From: Beta vulgaris subsp. vulgaris
Taxonomy: Eukaryota; Streptophyta; Magnoliopsida; Caryophyllales; Amaranthaceae
Direction: 5' to 3'
NCBI RefSeq assembly: GCF_026745355.1
Contig: NC_079202.1
Span: 42,164,146 to 42,228,145 of the forward strand
DNA length: 64,000 bases
In this document: one piece after another, positions 46,246-61,200 of the stretch
Layout of the letters: each line of letters opens with the position of its first letter
How positions within the stretch are numbered: position 1 is the stretch's first letter
The notes under the pieces: generated by a model
The model's database searches: none
What the model was told of the DNA's origin: nothing
What the model saw: the letters and a program-made list of their open reading frames with translations, nothing else
Position numbers and translations under genes: made by a program

Positions 46246-49200
46246 GTGATTTTTATCTTTGCGTTTACTATAGTTTGTTGTCATTGCCTGTATCTATTTA
46301 AATACATTGTGATATGAAGATTATTAAAAGTTTTTGAATCAAATTCTTGTTTCATTAAATGACATAACAATAGCCAGGTATGGTGAAAGAAAGATGAACT
46401 TGATACAAAGATGATCTTATTCCTCATCTTGGACCAACAACATTCTTTAATTTTCTGTTTTGTAATAAATCCTAGCTTTTTATCTAGTAGAGTTCCAAAG
46501 ACATTAAAAAAGTCCTTTTGCAAGTATATAATAGCTAAGAAGAAATATCCTCTACCATGTATAATTGATCACTGTCACAGTAGATCAGACACATATAAAA
46601 CTAATTCTTTAAATACCTATATAACACAATTACGTGAAAGTACTTATAATCTTTGTTAAAAGCCAAGAAATTATTAAATGTGCATAAATTGATCAAAGTG
46701 CAACACATTAGTCCATTAAGAGGATGTCAATAATGATGGTGATGTTATCTTAATAGTCTTGTGATGAAACTTAGTGACTAATATAATTTATTGGAGCTGA
46801 ACCAGACCGTATTGTATATACGTAGAGGCTTTGAAGTACTAACATACCCTCAAGTTGATTTGAGAAGATGCGAGATGATGGGCCTAGGCTTTTGTGTCCA
46901 GAGCAGGTAGTTGTGATTTGCCCTCTTCCAATTTGATCCAGGCTAGGGGTAAGGTGTGGGTGGGAGGGTCCTTACCTACTTCAACATAGAGCTGTTATAT
47001 CACAACTCAAAACATGGTAACGGTAGAGAAGGCATCTAGAAGGAATAATTGAGGTCAGTTAGGGGTCCATTTTTATGAAGTACAACATTTGGAGGTTTTC
47101 GAGAATTAAGTATGATGGATGACATCATCTTTTATATTTGCATAAGAAATACCTTTTTATTTGGCATGTGTATGGATTATGAGATATCGAGGATTATAGT
47201 GAAGGATTCCACTAGATGTAAATAGGCTTTACAAGTCACTCCTCATAACATCTTTGGATTCTATGACATAAGCAAGAGATGTTTTAGTTGGGCATCTTTT
47301 TATCCCATTCTTCTCTCTATGCTTAGTTCCCTTTTGAAGGGCTAATGATTTTGTGCTTAATACTCCTTTTGTCCATAGATCATAGGTGACTCCTGCTGTT
47401 GTCTTTCTCAAAGATATTTTGATTTTTTAATGGATGTAATCCCGTGGTGTCTTTCTCAAATATATTTCCTTAGTACCTAACTACCTATATACTCCATTTT
47501 TTTTACTTGCTACATCTACCATAAATGGATGTCCCAAGTTACTTACTACATTTCCTTTTTTTTTTGGCAACGTGGCTCCCATATTATTTCTACGTATTTT
47601 ATCGTCTTTTTTGTATCCATCTATTTCTACCTGATTTTCCCTTCTTTTCGTCATCTACTAATAAAGTTGTGGTCCCTAACATCCCCCCATCACCACATGC
47701 ATCTCTTAAAATCTTGAGCCAAAAAAAATTAGCAATTAAAAAAGTATGGGAGTAATAAAGAAGGATCTAGATGTTACTTGATTTCCCTGTCAAACCATGT
47801 TTTAAACTCTACTAGTCTACTGTTTTATTATCGGAAATCATGGATGAACTAACTTAGCTTATTCAAGAACGATATAAGTACCATAGTGCATCAATTATTA
47901 ATGCAATAGGCCTGGATGCTGGTCTTTGCCTATGATGTTTCCGTGATAAGTCTTGGGTGTGAAAGTTTAATTGACAAAGTGGTGATTTTGATGGCTCTAG
48001 AAGTATCTTAAAAAAATACCTTGGATGGAATTTTACCAAGTTAAACCAAAGTAATTATATCTATAAGTCTCAGCGTGCTGTGCGAGTTTATGCAGATGGT
48101 CAGTTCTAAGAGTTGAAGCTTGCTGTTCCCTTACCATGGATTTGAGTTAAAAATCCATGTAGTCCAATAATGTTGCTGATGTATATGATGGTGCTTGGGC
48201 TGTCGTCCTCTCCACCCCCGGTCAAAGCCAATATTTCTATTTCTGAACAGGCCTAAAAGTGGGATTGATCAGGGCCTTTCCATGGATATCTAAGAACAGG
48301 GAAATTATTGGTTGAAGTACCCAGAGATTCGGATAATCTCAATACTATGTAGGATACTCTGGCTTCTACTTTTGATCATAGGAATTTTATTCATAAAGCT
48401 TCTTGATACATTCTGGTTATTTATGACAGGAAAAGTGAAACTACAAATTTGTTTGATCATGATAAATTTTTAGAGTATCAAAGTAAATATGTTATCAATA
48501 AAGATAAAACAAAATAATTCAATCATAATGATTTACATTCTATATATAAGTTTAACTTTTATAGACAAAATAGGATATATTCAGGTGACTGTTGATAACT
48601 AGAAGGTTTCCTTAATGAACTAGCTAACTTAAAGAATCAAGTTTAGAACAAAAAGAAAATGTTTTGTGATAAATATTTACATTAATTTTTGACTAGCGAA
48701 CACTCTTTGGAGTGGGTTGAGAGATGGATATTGGGCATAAGGAAAAGGAAGATACTACGAACAAGTAAATAAAAAACAGATCAAGAATCCTAAAAGTGGG
48801 ATCATATACCATCGAAGTAAGAAAAAAAAAGTTTCTTTCAACTGGAGGTATGTGATAGTCATTCCATCTGCTCCACAAAGAAATATAGATTTATTGCAGG
48901 ATTGTGACACATGCTATGTTTACATTTCAATGGATGTAATAGTGTGTTGTTATGCAAGGATTTTCCAGATTTGTGCTGTTACTGAGGAAAAAAAAACCCG
49001 CACCCCCCCCCCCACTAGTTACCCACCTCTGAAATCGAATTGAGAGGTTGGCCTCTCTTCCTCCCTTCGATGATTGAAGGAGATCCAACCGGAACCTAAT
49101 TCCATCTGAAGCAAGACCAATCCCTTCGTTGATTTACGTTAACGATGCGTTCTTGAAGGGAATAGGATAGAACCACAGGTCGGATGAGGAATTGAGATTG

Positions 49201-52200
49201 TTAGTAGTATCTTCATGAGGCCGAGTGGATGACGTACTCTTCTGATGGTTGGCCTACTCTTTGTAACAAAGGCTTCAAGTGGAGCATGTAATGAAATGTG
49301 ATGATTGGAATATTTCGATCTTATAAGGGAAAGATGGAGGCCTAAGATATTATAATGATTGAACATATCATACCTTTCTTCAGCTCATGGGAGACCCCTC
49401 AATACAATTTACTGATATGATGAATGTTTGGATGGAACCGCCATGTCAATAATGGCATGGTTTTTCTTTAGTACTGATTGTTACTAATAGTAACTTTTGG
49501 GGATCTATCTACTACCTCCGTTCTTTTTTAGTTGCAACGTTTGACAAATTGCACTATTCATGTTCTCTTATTTGACCACATTTATTGATTTATATGTTAA
49601 ACAAAATATAGTCATGTGGGGTCTTGTTTGATTCGTTTCGATGTAAGCTTTCATAATATCAAATTTTTATAATTTTTACTTACATACAATTAGAGATAAA
49701 ACGATTTGAAATTGTACATTGGCAAGCGTGAAAGTCAAAACGTTGCAACTAAATAAAAACAGAGGTAGTATAATGCTAGTATTCATGCCCTAAAAGTTTC
49801 ATTGATGTTATTGCTTAAGTTTGACTTATTTTTGCATGTGGCGTGCAATGTTCTTGTTGCAATTTTGCAATTTGAGCTTTGATTCTGGGATTATCTGCTA
49901 TGTATTGTGCTGGTCTGTTTAAAGTTTTTTCGAATGATAAATCTACTTTTGAATTACAGACTGTTCCTGATATTGCTTGGGGTAAGCGAAGCCGTGTTGT
50001 ATTGGATGTTGGATGTGGAGTGGCCAGTTTTGGAGGTTATATTTTTGACAGAGATGTACTCACTATGTCATTGGCTCCAAAGGATGAGCATGAAGCCCAA
50101 GTTCAGTTTGCTCTTGAAAGAGGAATACCTGCTATTTCAGCTGTCATGGGAACAAAAAGGTTGCCTTTCCCTTCTAAGGTCTTTGATATTGTTCATTGTG
50201 CTCGTTGCAGGGTCCCTTGGCATATAGAAGGTAATTTCTGTCTCACTGAAGCAGGATCTAATCTTTTATGCAAACGTAATGCACCTTGAAATTGTTTGAA
50301 TCGACTTTAGGTGGTAAACTCCTTTTGGAACTGGATCGTGTTTTGCGACCTGGAGGGTACTTTGTATGGTCCGCTACTCCAGTTTATCGGAAAAACGCTG
50401 AGGATTCTGGCATCTGGAAAGGTGTGTCTCTTTGGAATTTGAGTGTCACCAGATTTATCAATGCTTTTTCTTGAACAAACCTATGATGCTTGTTTATCAT
50501 GCGTGCAGAGATGTCCAAGTTAACTAAGTCAATGTGCTGGGAGCTTGTAAAAGTGGGGAAAGATGGACTTAACAGAAAATCTGCAGCAATATTTAAAAAA
50601 ACTACTTCTAATGAGTGCTATGAGGGAAGACAACAAAATAAGCCTCCACTTTGTGAAGAATCTAATGACGCCAATGAAGCTTGGTAATTTCCGTCAAACC
50701 TTATTAAGCTTCCATCTTCAGCATTACGTGAGCATGCGAAATAACTGCTTATTTTGTCCTTAGTTGCCATATGGTTAGTTGACCCAATAAGCAACGTCCT
50801 ATTAAGAGGTAGAAATTTTATATCTGATTAAATTGTCAATGGGAACTGAAGTATTAATGTCATTGCTGCTCCTATGTCTGTGTCATTGTGGGGGTAATTC
50901 AGCTAAGAGGTGGTTGGTTGTGTTTAGCTTTCTGCGTGGTACATAGTTTTCTTTTTTCTTTCAGGAATTGGCATGCTACATAAGGCCTTTTTTCTCTCAC
51001 TTGAAAAAATGGAAAATAGATAATGTGTTTAGTTCTGTTTGCACAAACAGCTCCAAATGCTGGTGTACTGGTAAAGTGACACATTGACAATCTCAGCAAG
51101 TTAACCCTGAGAAGTTACTCCCCAGAAGTCGTAATTTCCTCTAAGAGAAGGAGCGTTTAACTTCTGTGGTGGGGACTGATGGAAGGCCCATAAATATGCA
51201 CTTTGAATGTAATGGGATTGTCTAGAAGCTGGCTAGGACATTTACTGAAAATAGGGGGAGGGAATCCAAATTTTCTAATTAAAGAAATAACGTTATATTA
51301 TGCATTCTTTCTCCCTTTTGTATGTTGCGAGTTCTACCCTGCCAGGTAGGGGGAAGGGGTGGGGTTTGACAGTCGTAGCATAGATTGCTCAGCAAGGAGT
51401 TATGTTTGAAGAGTTAGTTGTTGTGATCCTCAATGTCATGACTGGAAAATAGGTGCTCCTTTTTATACTCCTAGGAAACTTCTGCAATGAATCAACTGTT
51501 GACATAAAGGCTAGAGAAGCCTTATTCTTAGCAATTTTCATTGTTCAGGACCCTAACAGGTCATATTCCTTCTATTTATATTCATTAAGTCGTATGGATT
51601 TTGATAAATTAATATTGAACAAATACCGTAAAACACCAGATGGTACTCCCTATGTCTGAATTGTGACTTTTCAGCAAAGCATGAATGTCCGAAGGAGGCA
51701 CAGTCATTTCATAGTTCATGCACATTTACTCTTAAGAAGGCCCCCCCTCCCCATCCTCTCCCCAAGAAAAATTACTCCCACTGTTTTATAATTAGTACTA
51801 AGTTTTTTGACACACTCTTTTAGGAGGATGATAGACAAGGTAAAAATGATGAATCCTTTTTAAAAAAAAAAAAACTCAACACTGTAAAAAGGAGTGATTT
51901 GGTTATCATGTGTGCAACTTTTCTATAAAATTTCATCCGTCTACTTTGTCTATCGTCCTCTTGAAAGTGCATGTCAAAGAACTTGGTAGGACATAAAAAA
52001 AGAGAAGAATTATGTATTTTGGTATGTGGTTTGCTTTATGTACTGTTAATTGCTTCATGACATAAAAGGTGACGTTAATACAATGAACTTGTAAAGGAGG
52101 AAGGAAGAAAGGTTCTTATGGAAGAGATTTTTTCAAAAATTACAAGTTTTAGTACTCATTTCGTTTGTGTGGGAATATATGGCTAAAAATTAACCATATC

Positions 52201-55200
52201 ATATGTTTCTTTGATTTGAAGGAAAGATAAAATTATTTTTTAACTAAACTTTTCTGATGTGAATTAACAATGAATTAAATTTATACACTACATCCTATGC
52301 CTTTTATATAATAAATTAATGCTAAACAACGAATGACTGAAACTATTTAACTAAAGAAACAACGTAACATGTTGTTTGCAAAATATACTCCTTTCATTTT
52401 TGAGAAGTTGATTTTTGCACTTCTAAAGAACAAATTGCTGATATAATGACCAAGCCTTTGAAGGCTGACATATTTGAGAAGCTCAAAGCTATGATGGGCA
52501 TTATAAGTCACAAGTATAAAAAAAATAGTATCTAAGTTTGAGGGGGAGTGTGAAAAAACAAACTTATTCTATTTTTAGTTAGTTTATATAAAAAACAGTA
52601 ATCTATTCTAAGCTAATGGAATGATATTGTTTGCTTGTAATTTATTTACGCAAGAAATATAGGATTACCTTTAACTTTGTAAGGTTATCTTGATCATCTC
52701 TATTTATACTTTACATGAAATCAAGATAACCTTACAAAGTTGAAGGTAATCCTATATTTCTTGCGTGAATAAATTACAAGCAAACAATATCATTCCATTA
52801 GCTTAGAATAGATTACTGTTTTTTATATAAACTAACTAAAAATAGAATAAGTTTGTTTTTTCACACTCCCCCTCAAACTTAGATACTATTTTCTTTATAC
52901 TTGTGACTTATAATGCCCATCATAGCTTTGAACTTCTCAAATATGTCAGCCTTCAAAGGCTTGGTCATTATATCAGCAACTTGTTCTTTAGAAGTGCAAA
53001 ATTCAACTTCAATTTCTCCATCTTTAACAAGCTCCCGAATATAATGAAACCGGATATCAATGTGCTTGCTTCTACCATGAAACACGGGGTTCTTGGCTAA
53101 AGCGATTGCTGACTTATTGTCACAATATATTGTTGTTGGAGTATCTTGAACAAAATTTAGTTTCTCCAACATTCTTCCAAGCCATACCGCATGACATGCT
53201 CCACTTGTTGATGCAATGTACTCAGCTTCAGCTGTTGATAAAGCAACTACTTGTTGCTTTTTGGAAGACCAGGAAATGATATTTCCTCCTAGATAAAAAA
53301 CATATCCAGAAGACCTTTTTCGAGTGTCAATATCACCTGCCCAGTCACTATCTGTGTAACCAACCAATTTTGATGTATTTGCATTGGTGTACAAAATTCC
53401 ATGATCTCTTGTGCCATTATTATATCGAAGAATCCTCTTTGCTTCCTGCATATGTGATTGGCGAGGTTTCTCCATATATCTGCTAATTAACCCTACTCCA
53501 TAGACAATATCGGGTCTTGTGGAAGTCAAGTATCGTAGACTACCCACAATACTCTTAAAATAAGTTGGATTCACCAACTCACCGCTCCCTTCTTTCGTCA
53601 TCTCTACTCTTTCTGCTATTGGAGTTCTGATAGAAGTAGCTGCCTCCATTTTGAATTTCTTCAAAATATCCGTTGCATATTTTTGTTGCGACATAAATAT
53701 GCCATCATCAGTTTGTTGTACCTCAATACCAAGAAAATATGACATCAATCCTAAGTCTGTCATTTCAAAATGATCCAAGCCTTCTTGAAATCTTCGAACA
53801 TCTTTTGATTGTTTCCAGTGAAGATCAAATCATCAACATATAGACATAAGATTAATATGTCACCATCATCTTTTGTCTTCACATATAACGTGTGCTCATG
53901 TGGACATTTTTCAAAACCATCTTGAAGCAAATATGAATCAATACGAGAATACCATGCTCGTGGTGCTTGCTTCAAGCCATATAAAGCTTTCTTTAGACGA
54001 TAGTCCTTGTTCTTTTCACCTTTCTTTATGAAACCAGGGGTTTGCTCTACATATACTTCTTCTTGAAGTATACCATTTAGAAATGCGGTTTTAACATCCA
54101 TCTGATAAACTTTCCATTTACTTTGAGCGGCAAGCGATAAAATCGTACGAACTGTATCCATTCTAGATACTGGAGCAAATACTTCAAAGTAGTCAAATTC
54201 AGGCTTTTGCTTGTAGCCTTTGACTACCAATCTCGCTTTATAGCGTTCAACTTCACCGGTAGGTCTATTTTGTCTTATATACCCACTTCACTCCTATGGG
54301 CTTCTTCCCAACCGGTAAATTTGTGAGCTCCCATGTATCATTCTTTTCAATAGAATGAATTTCCTCTTTCATGGCTTGAACCCACTTCTCATCAGCAGCA
54401 GCTTCTTCAAATGAGACTGGATCACAATCGGCAAACAAACAGAAATTCACCAACGATTCATCAGTGATATCTTCATCTGTATCAGCATCATCTCTCGATA
54501 CTACATAATCTTTAAATTTGGAAGGCATAGCACGTTTTCTAGGACCTAGTTTATTCGGAGAGGAAGGATTTGAAGATGTTCTCACAATAGGACTATCTTT
54601 TGACGTTGACCTCGAAGCTGTGGAATCAATGGTCTTACTAGCATCATCAAGAGATTTCTCTTCAGTAACAACCTCATTTGATTTGCTGATTATAACATCT
54701 CCGTTTACAGGATCATATAATTTATAACCCTTAGTTGACTTACTATAGCCAATAAAAATGCATTTTCGACTTTTATCATCAAGTTTCTTCCTCTTCTGAT
54801 CTGGTACGTGCGCATAAGCGACACAACCGAATACTTGCAAATGGGATACATCGGGCTTATCGCCACTCCATGCTTCTGCTGGTGTCATTCCACGAACACT
54901 CTTCGTGGGACAAATGTTTAATAGATATACAGCACAATCTACCGCTTCTGCCCATAATGGCTTTGGCAAAGATTTTGCCTTCAACATACTTCTTGCCATC
55001 TCAATTATAGTTCTATTCTTTCTCTCAGCTATTCCATTTTGTTGTGGTGTATAGCTAGTTGTCAATTGTCGATGAATGCCTTCTTTCTTACAATAATCAT
55101 AAAATTCATCGGTGTAAATTCTCCTCCACGATCGGATCTCAATGTCTTCAAAACAAAACCACTTTGCTTTTCAACAAATGCCTTGAATTCTTTGAACTTT

Positions 55201-58200
55201 TCAAATGCTTCGGATTTCTTCTTCAGAAAATAAACCCAATTTTTCATGCTAAAATCATCTACAAAGAGTAAAAAAAATCTTTTCTTACCAAGAGACTCCA
55301 CCTCAACAGGTCCACATATATCTTCATGAACCAATTCCAATGGTTTTGAAGCACGCCTTGATTTCCCAATAGGAAAACAGTCTCGGTGATGCTTCCGAGG
55401 GAATGCAGCCTTCACAAAGGTTGTCAGGTACATCAATTATAGGCAAACCTGACACCATCTCCTCCTATGCTAATAACTTCAAACCACGAAAATTTAAATG
55501 ACCATAACGTAAATGCCATAACCAGTTGTGATCATCCATCATCACTTGAAAACTCATGACATCTTTCGGCTGAAGAAGTAAAGGAAACATTCTATTTTTT
55601 GTCATTCTCACTTTAGTTATTGTTTTGTTATTTTTTCCTTTAATTTCACAGACACCATGTTTAATGTTGATTTTGTGCCCTTTTTCTGTGAGTTGACCCA
55701 AACTCAATAAATTCCAAAATATCCCAGGTACATAATATACATCAACAATAGTAACATTAGTACCGTCTTTTGACTGGATATTAATGTTTCCTTTACCTTT
55801 GACAAGAACTTTGCTTTTATTTCCAAAGCTGACTTCTCCGTGCAGAGATTCATCCAAGAAGGAGAATAATTCCTTCTTTCCGGTCATATGATTGCTGCAA
55901 CCTGTATCTAGATACCAAACATTGCTAGTCTCACTATCCGAACCTTCTTTACAAGCCAAAACTAAGCTCTCATCGGCTTCAACGACATTAGCTCGTTCAT
56001 TGTGATTTTCTTTCAATTTGGTTCGACATTCAGATGCATAATGTCCGAAGTGTTCACATCTGTGACACTGAATTTTTGATTTATCACGGCGTACAAACGG
56101 TGTCTTTTTCGAGTCTCCAGTAGATCTGCTTTCCACATTTTTATCTCTGTTATAAGAAGAGAAATTACTACCTCTTCCTCTACCACGACCTCGTCCACGA
56201 CCACCATGGTAACCACCACGGTTGCTCACATTTGCTCTAGTTTGCAAAGCTTGTTCTGAATTGGAACTTTTACCTCGTTGTCTCATTCTTTGCTCATGAG
56301 ATGTCAACGAGCTCAACAACCTATCAATGGACAAGGTTGACAAATTGTGTGCTTCTTCGATAGCGGAAACGATACCATCAAAATCACTATTTAGAGATCG
56401 TATAACCTTTTGTACAACTCTTTCATCTTCAACATTTTCACCGTTAATTCTCATTTGATTGATAATTAATTGTACACTGTCAAAATAGGCTGATATTGAT
56501 TCTGAGTCATCCATGCATAGTGACTCGAATTCCCCTCGTAGTGTTTGCAAACGTATCTGCTTGACACGTTCATCACCTTTGAAAGAACTTCGCAAAATTT
56601 TCCATGCCTCATGCGATGTTTCTGTCATAGATATTTTTATAAATACAGGCTCCTCCACTGCCTGAAAAATATGATATAACGCCTTTTGATCTTTTCGGCG
56701 TGTTTCCAATAAAGTATTTTTGGCATCCTGACTAAGTGCAGCATATGCCGCTGCCTCAGTAACATCTGTGAAACCATTCTCCACTATAATCCACATGTCT
56801 TGAGAACGGAAAAACACCTTTAATTGAATGGACCAATTATCATAGTTTTTCCCGTTCAATTTTGGGAGTTGAACTTGCACTGTGTTATTTGTAGCTGCTG
56901 CCATTATTCAAATAACAAACTTGCAAAATATAGAAACTAATCCTAGCTCTGATACCAGATGTAGAACAAGTTGCTGATTTTTGCAAAATATAGAAACTAA
57001 TCCTAGCACTGTGTTATTGTGGGAATATATGGCTAAAAATTAACCATATCATATGTTTCTCTAAATTGAGAATAGATAAATAATGTGAATGGAAAAGAGA
57101 TTTTCTAGGAGAGGAAAATGGTTGTGTGATGGCAAAATGCAAAATGAAAGGAGTATATTTTGCAAACAACATGTTACGTTGTTTCTTTAGTTAAATAGTT
57201 TCAGCCATTCGTTGTTTAGCATTAATTTATTATATAAAAGGCATAGGATGTAGTGTATAAATTTAATTCATTGTTAATTCACATCAGAAAAGTTTAGTTA
57301 AAAAATAATTTTATCTTTCATTCAAATCAAAGAATTTAGTTTTGTATATTACATGTGTTTCCTTTCATAGTGGTTATTTATTTTATCCCAAAATATTATA
57401 TTATTGGTGAGGTATCAATTTCATATTATCTAGTATAAGCCACATTTCCGCTGCGAGCTCTAACAAATTGGTATCAGAGCCAACGTTAAAATATTATAAG
57501 TAGTTAAACTTTTTTATTTTGAAAAAGGTTTATAATGGCTTCTACTAGTGGAACGGTAAAAGTTGGGAAATATGAGATTGAAAAATTCAATGGGAAAAAT
57601 GACTTCCTATTGGAGGATGCAGATGAAAAATTTGCTTATATCGCAAAAGCTGCATAAAGCGTTAGCGGGAAAAGAACAGAAACCTAGCGATATGAAGGAT
57701 GAGGATTGGGAAGAGTTAGACCTTGAAGCGCGAGCAGCCATAATCTTATGTCTTGAGAGGGATGTTGCATTGTTGGTAAATGAGGAAGCAACGGCTGCAG
57801 GTGTGTGGAAAAAGTTAGAGTCGAATTTCATGACGAAAACTCTAACAAACAGGATCTACTTAAAATCCAAATTGTATACTTGCAAGATGGAAGAAGGTGC
57901 CTCAATCCGAGAGTATATCAATAAGTTTGATAGGATTTTATCAGACTTGAAAGATATTGATGTGAAGATTGATGAGGAAGACCAAGCGCTCATGCTATTA
58001 CTTTCATTACCAAAGTCCTATGAAAATCTAGTTCAAACATTAATGCTTGTGGGTGAAACTCTAACCATGGATGAGACTAGAACATCACTTTTAGCGGATG
58101 ACCTTCGAAAGGTTGCTACAAGTGGAATGATGTCTAGTAATGGGAGAGAATATAACGAACAAGCTCAGGGATTGTTTGCAAATAGAGGAAGGAGTAATGA

Positions 58201-61200
58201 AAGAGGAAAAGGCAAGAGAGGAAAGTCTAGATCAAAATCTAGACCTTTTTGCAGAAAGATCGTGCTTTAAATGTGGGGAGCTTGGCCACTTTAAAGCAAA
58301 TTGCCCAAACAAGAGGGTGAATTTCAAGAAACACAATAACAACTTTAAGGGAAAACAATCTGAGAAGCAAGAGGCAAGTTATGTTTCAGATGATGAAGAA
58401 GATTGTTTTTCAGTCGTCTCATAACAATGCAATGAAATCTGCGGTAAATGGATGCTTGATTCAGGAGCCTCACATCATATGTGCCCAGATAGGAAGTGGT
58501 TTACTACCTACCAAAGTATAGATGGTGGTACAGTTTTGATGGGAAACGACAATGCCTGTAAAACTGTGGGAATAGGTACCATACGAATCAAGATGCATGA
58601 TGGAGCAATATGAACATTGACGGATGTGAGACACATTCCAGATTTACGTAAAAATCTTATTTCTCTTGGATTATTAGAAAAAAATGGTTGTAAAATAATT
58701 CTGGAAAATGGAGTTTTGAAAGTTGTTCGTGGTTCCTTGGTAGTGATGAAGGGAATTTGTCATGGAACTCTTTATCCTCTTTTGGGGACAACTGTTGTAG
58801 GTGATTTAGCAGTTGGAATCAGTGGAAGTAAATACCAAACCGAATGCACGAGGTTATGGCACATGCACCTTGGGCATATGTCAGAAAAGGGTCTATCATT
58901 GCTTAGTGGACAAGGTTTGTTGAAGAATATGAAGAAGCCACAAATGGAATTTTGTGAGCATTGTGTATATGGAAAGGCACACAGGGTAAAGTTCTCTACA
59001 AGCAAGCACAAAAGCAGAGGATTGTTAGACTATGTGCACACTGATGTTTGGGGTCTGGCTAAAGTTGCTTCCAAAGGTGGTTCTAGGTACTTTGTTACAT
59101 TTGTTGATGATTATTCTAGGTATGCTTGGATTTATTTTCTTAAGCATAAGAATGAGGTATTCGGTACTTTCAAGCGGTGGAGAACAATGGTTGAGAACAG
59201 AACAGGTAGAAAGCTTAAAACTGTGCGGTCCGATAATGGCACAAAATATACAGAGGGAGCTTTCAGGGAGTTTTGTGATCAGGAAGGCATTGTCCGACAC
59301 TGGACAGTCAAAGGTACGCCACAACAAAATGGCGTTGCAAAAAGATTGAATCGTACACTACTTGAGAAAGCAAGGTGTATGCGCTCTAATTCTGGATTAG
59401 GTCAAGAATGATGGGCAGAGTCGATTGCTACAGCTTGTTACATAGTAAATCGATCTCCACATTCTAGTTTAGATGGAGATACACCTTACAAGGTATGGTC
59501 AGGTGAACAAGCTAATTATGAAAAACTACGAGTCTTTGGATGCACTGCTTATTTTTATGTTAAGGATAACAAGCTTGACATGAGAGCCAAGAAAGCAATC
59601 TTCTTAGGCTATGCAAAAGGGGTCAATGGTTATCGCCTTTGGAGTGTAGAAGATCAAATGTTTGTAATAAGCAGGGATGTGACCTTCGATGAAAAATCTA
59701 TGGTAGCTTTATCAAAAGCTACGTTGCCTAATGATGGTGATGTTGGAATGACTATAAATACTCAAGTGGTGGAGATAGAGTCTAGAGACCAACAATATTC
59801 TAGTCATGAGCATCCTAATATTACTCAAGATGAGGAGGAGGAGGATGAGCTTGATCATGACGAGGTTCAACAAGAAAATGCACATGTACTACAACAACAG
59901 CAGCAAGATTCTTTGGCAACCACTAGGCCAAAGAGGAATTATAAACCAGTCCACAAATATGGGTTCGACAAGCCTATGAAGCATTATGGGCAATTGAATT
60001 TGGTGGAATATGCACTCTCGGTGGAGGATGATGAGCCGGTTACCTTCAAACAAGCTATCAAAGATAAGGATAGTGAGAGTTGGTTTATTGCTATGGAGGA
60101 AGAGATGCAGTCTCTTCATAAGAACAAGACATGGGAGGTGGTCCCATTGCCCATAGGAAAGTCTGCTATTGGTTGTAAGTGGGTGTATAAAAGAAAAGAG
60201 GATCCTACTAAGTCAGGTGGTACAAGATATAAGGCTAGACTAGTGGCTAAGGGATTTGCACAGAAAGAAGGTGTTGATTACAATGAGATATTTTAGTATG
60301 ATGAGCAATGAGATATAAGGCTAGACTAGTGGCAATTGAATTTGGTGGAATATGCACTCTCGGTGGAGGATGATGAGCCGGTAAAACATACATCTGTTCG
60401 GGTGCTGTTGAGTCTTGTAGCTCATGGAGATCTTGAGCTGGAACAACTCGATGTGAAGACAACCTTCTTACACGGTGACTTGGATAAGGAAATCTATATG
60501 TATCAACCTGAGGGATTTAAGGTTGAGGGTAAAGAGAATCAGGTATGTCGCTTGAGGAAATCACTTTATGGATTGAAGCAATCTCCTCGGCAGTGGTACA
60601 AGCGATTTGATTCATTTATGTTAAAACAAGGTTTTTCCAGAAGTAATTACGATTGTTGTGTATACATTCGCAAACTTCATGGAGATGATTATATTTATCT
60701 CCTATTGTATGTAGACGACATGCTTATTGCTTCTAAGAGCAAGGTGGAGATAGATAGGTTAAAAACTCAACTCAGTGAAGAGTTTAAGACTAAAGACTTG
60801 GGCGTTGCGAAGAAAATACTGGGTATGGAGATCAGAAGAGAAAGATCAAGCCAAAAATTGTTCTTGAGCCAAAGAGGCTACATTGAGCGAGTTATAGAAA
60901 GGTTTGGGATGAAAGGTGCTAAGTCAGTGGTGACTCCATTGGCTCCGCATTTTAGACTCTCTAGTAAACAATCTCCCACTACAGGGGAAGATAAGGTATA
61001 CATGGATAATGTACCTTATGCTAGTGCAGTTGGCAGTTTAATGTACGCCATGGTTTGTACACGTCCAGACATTTCACAAGCAGTTAGTGTTGTCAGTAGG
61101 TTCATGGCAAACCCGGGTAAGGCACATTGGGAAGCAGTGAAATGAGTTTTAAAGTACTTAAAAGGTACCATTGACACAAGATTGTGCTTTGGTGGAGATA

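Larger units (their letters stand above)
46246..49959 (+). other. PMT intron 2 (3.7 kb)
   Basis: Holds two Stowaway-like MITEs (47492-47752 and 49512-49768). The rest is unassigned. No second gene is evident in it. Confidence 0.7.

Noticed and set aside
46411..46659. Short plus-strand frames in PMT intron 2
   Set aside because: They lie within the intron, lack splice logic and do not match the methyltransferase family.
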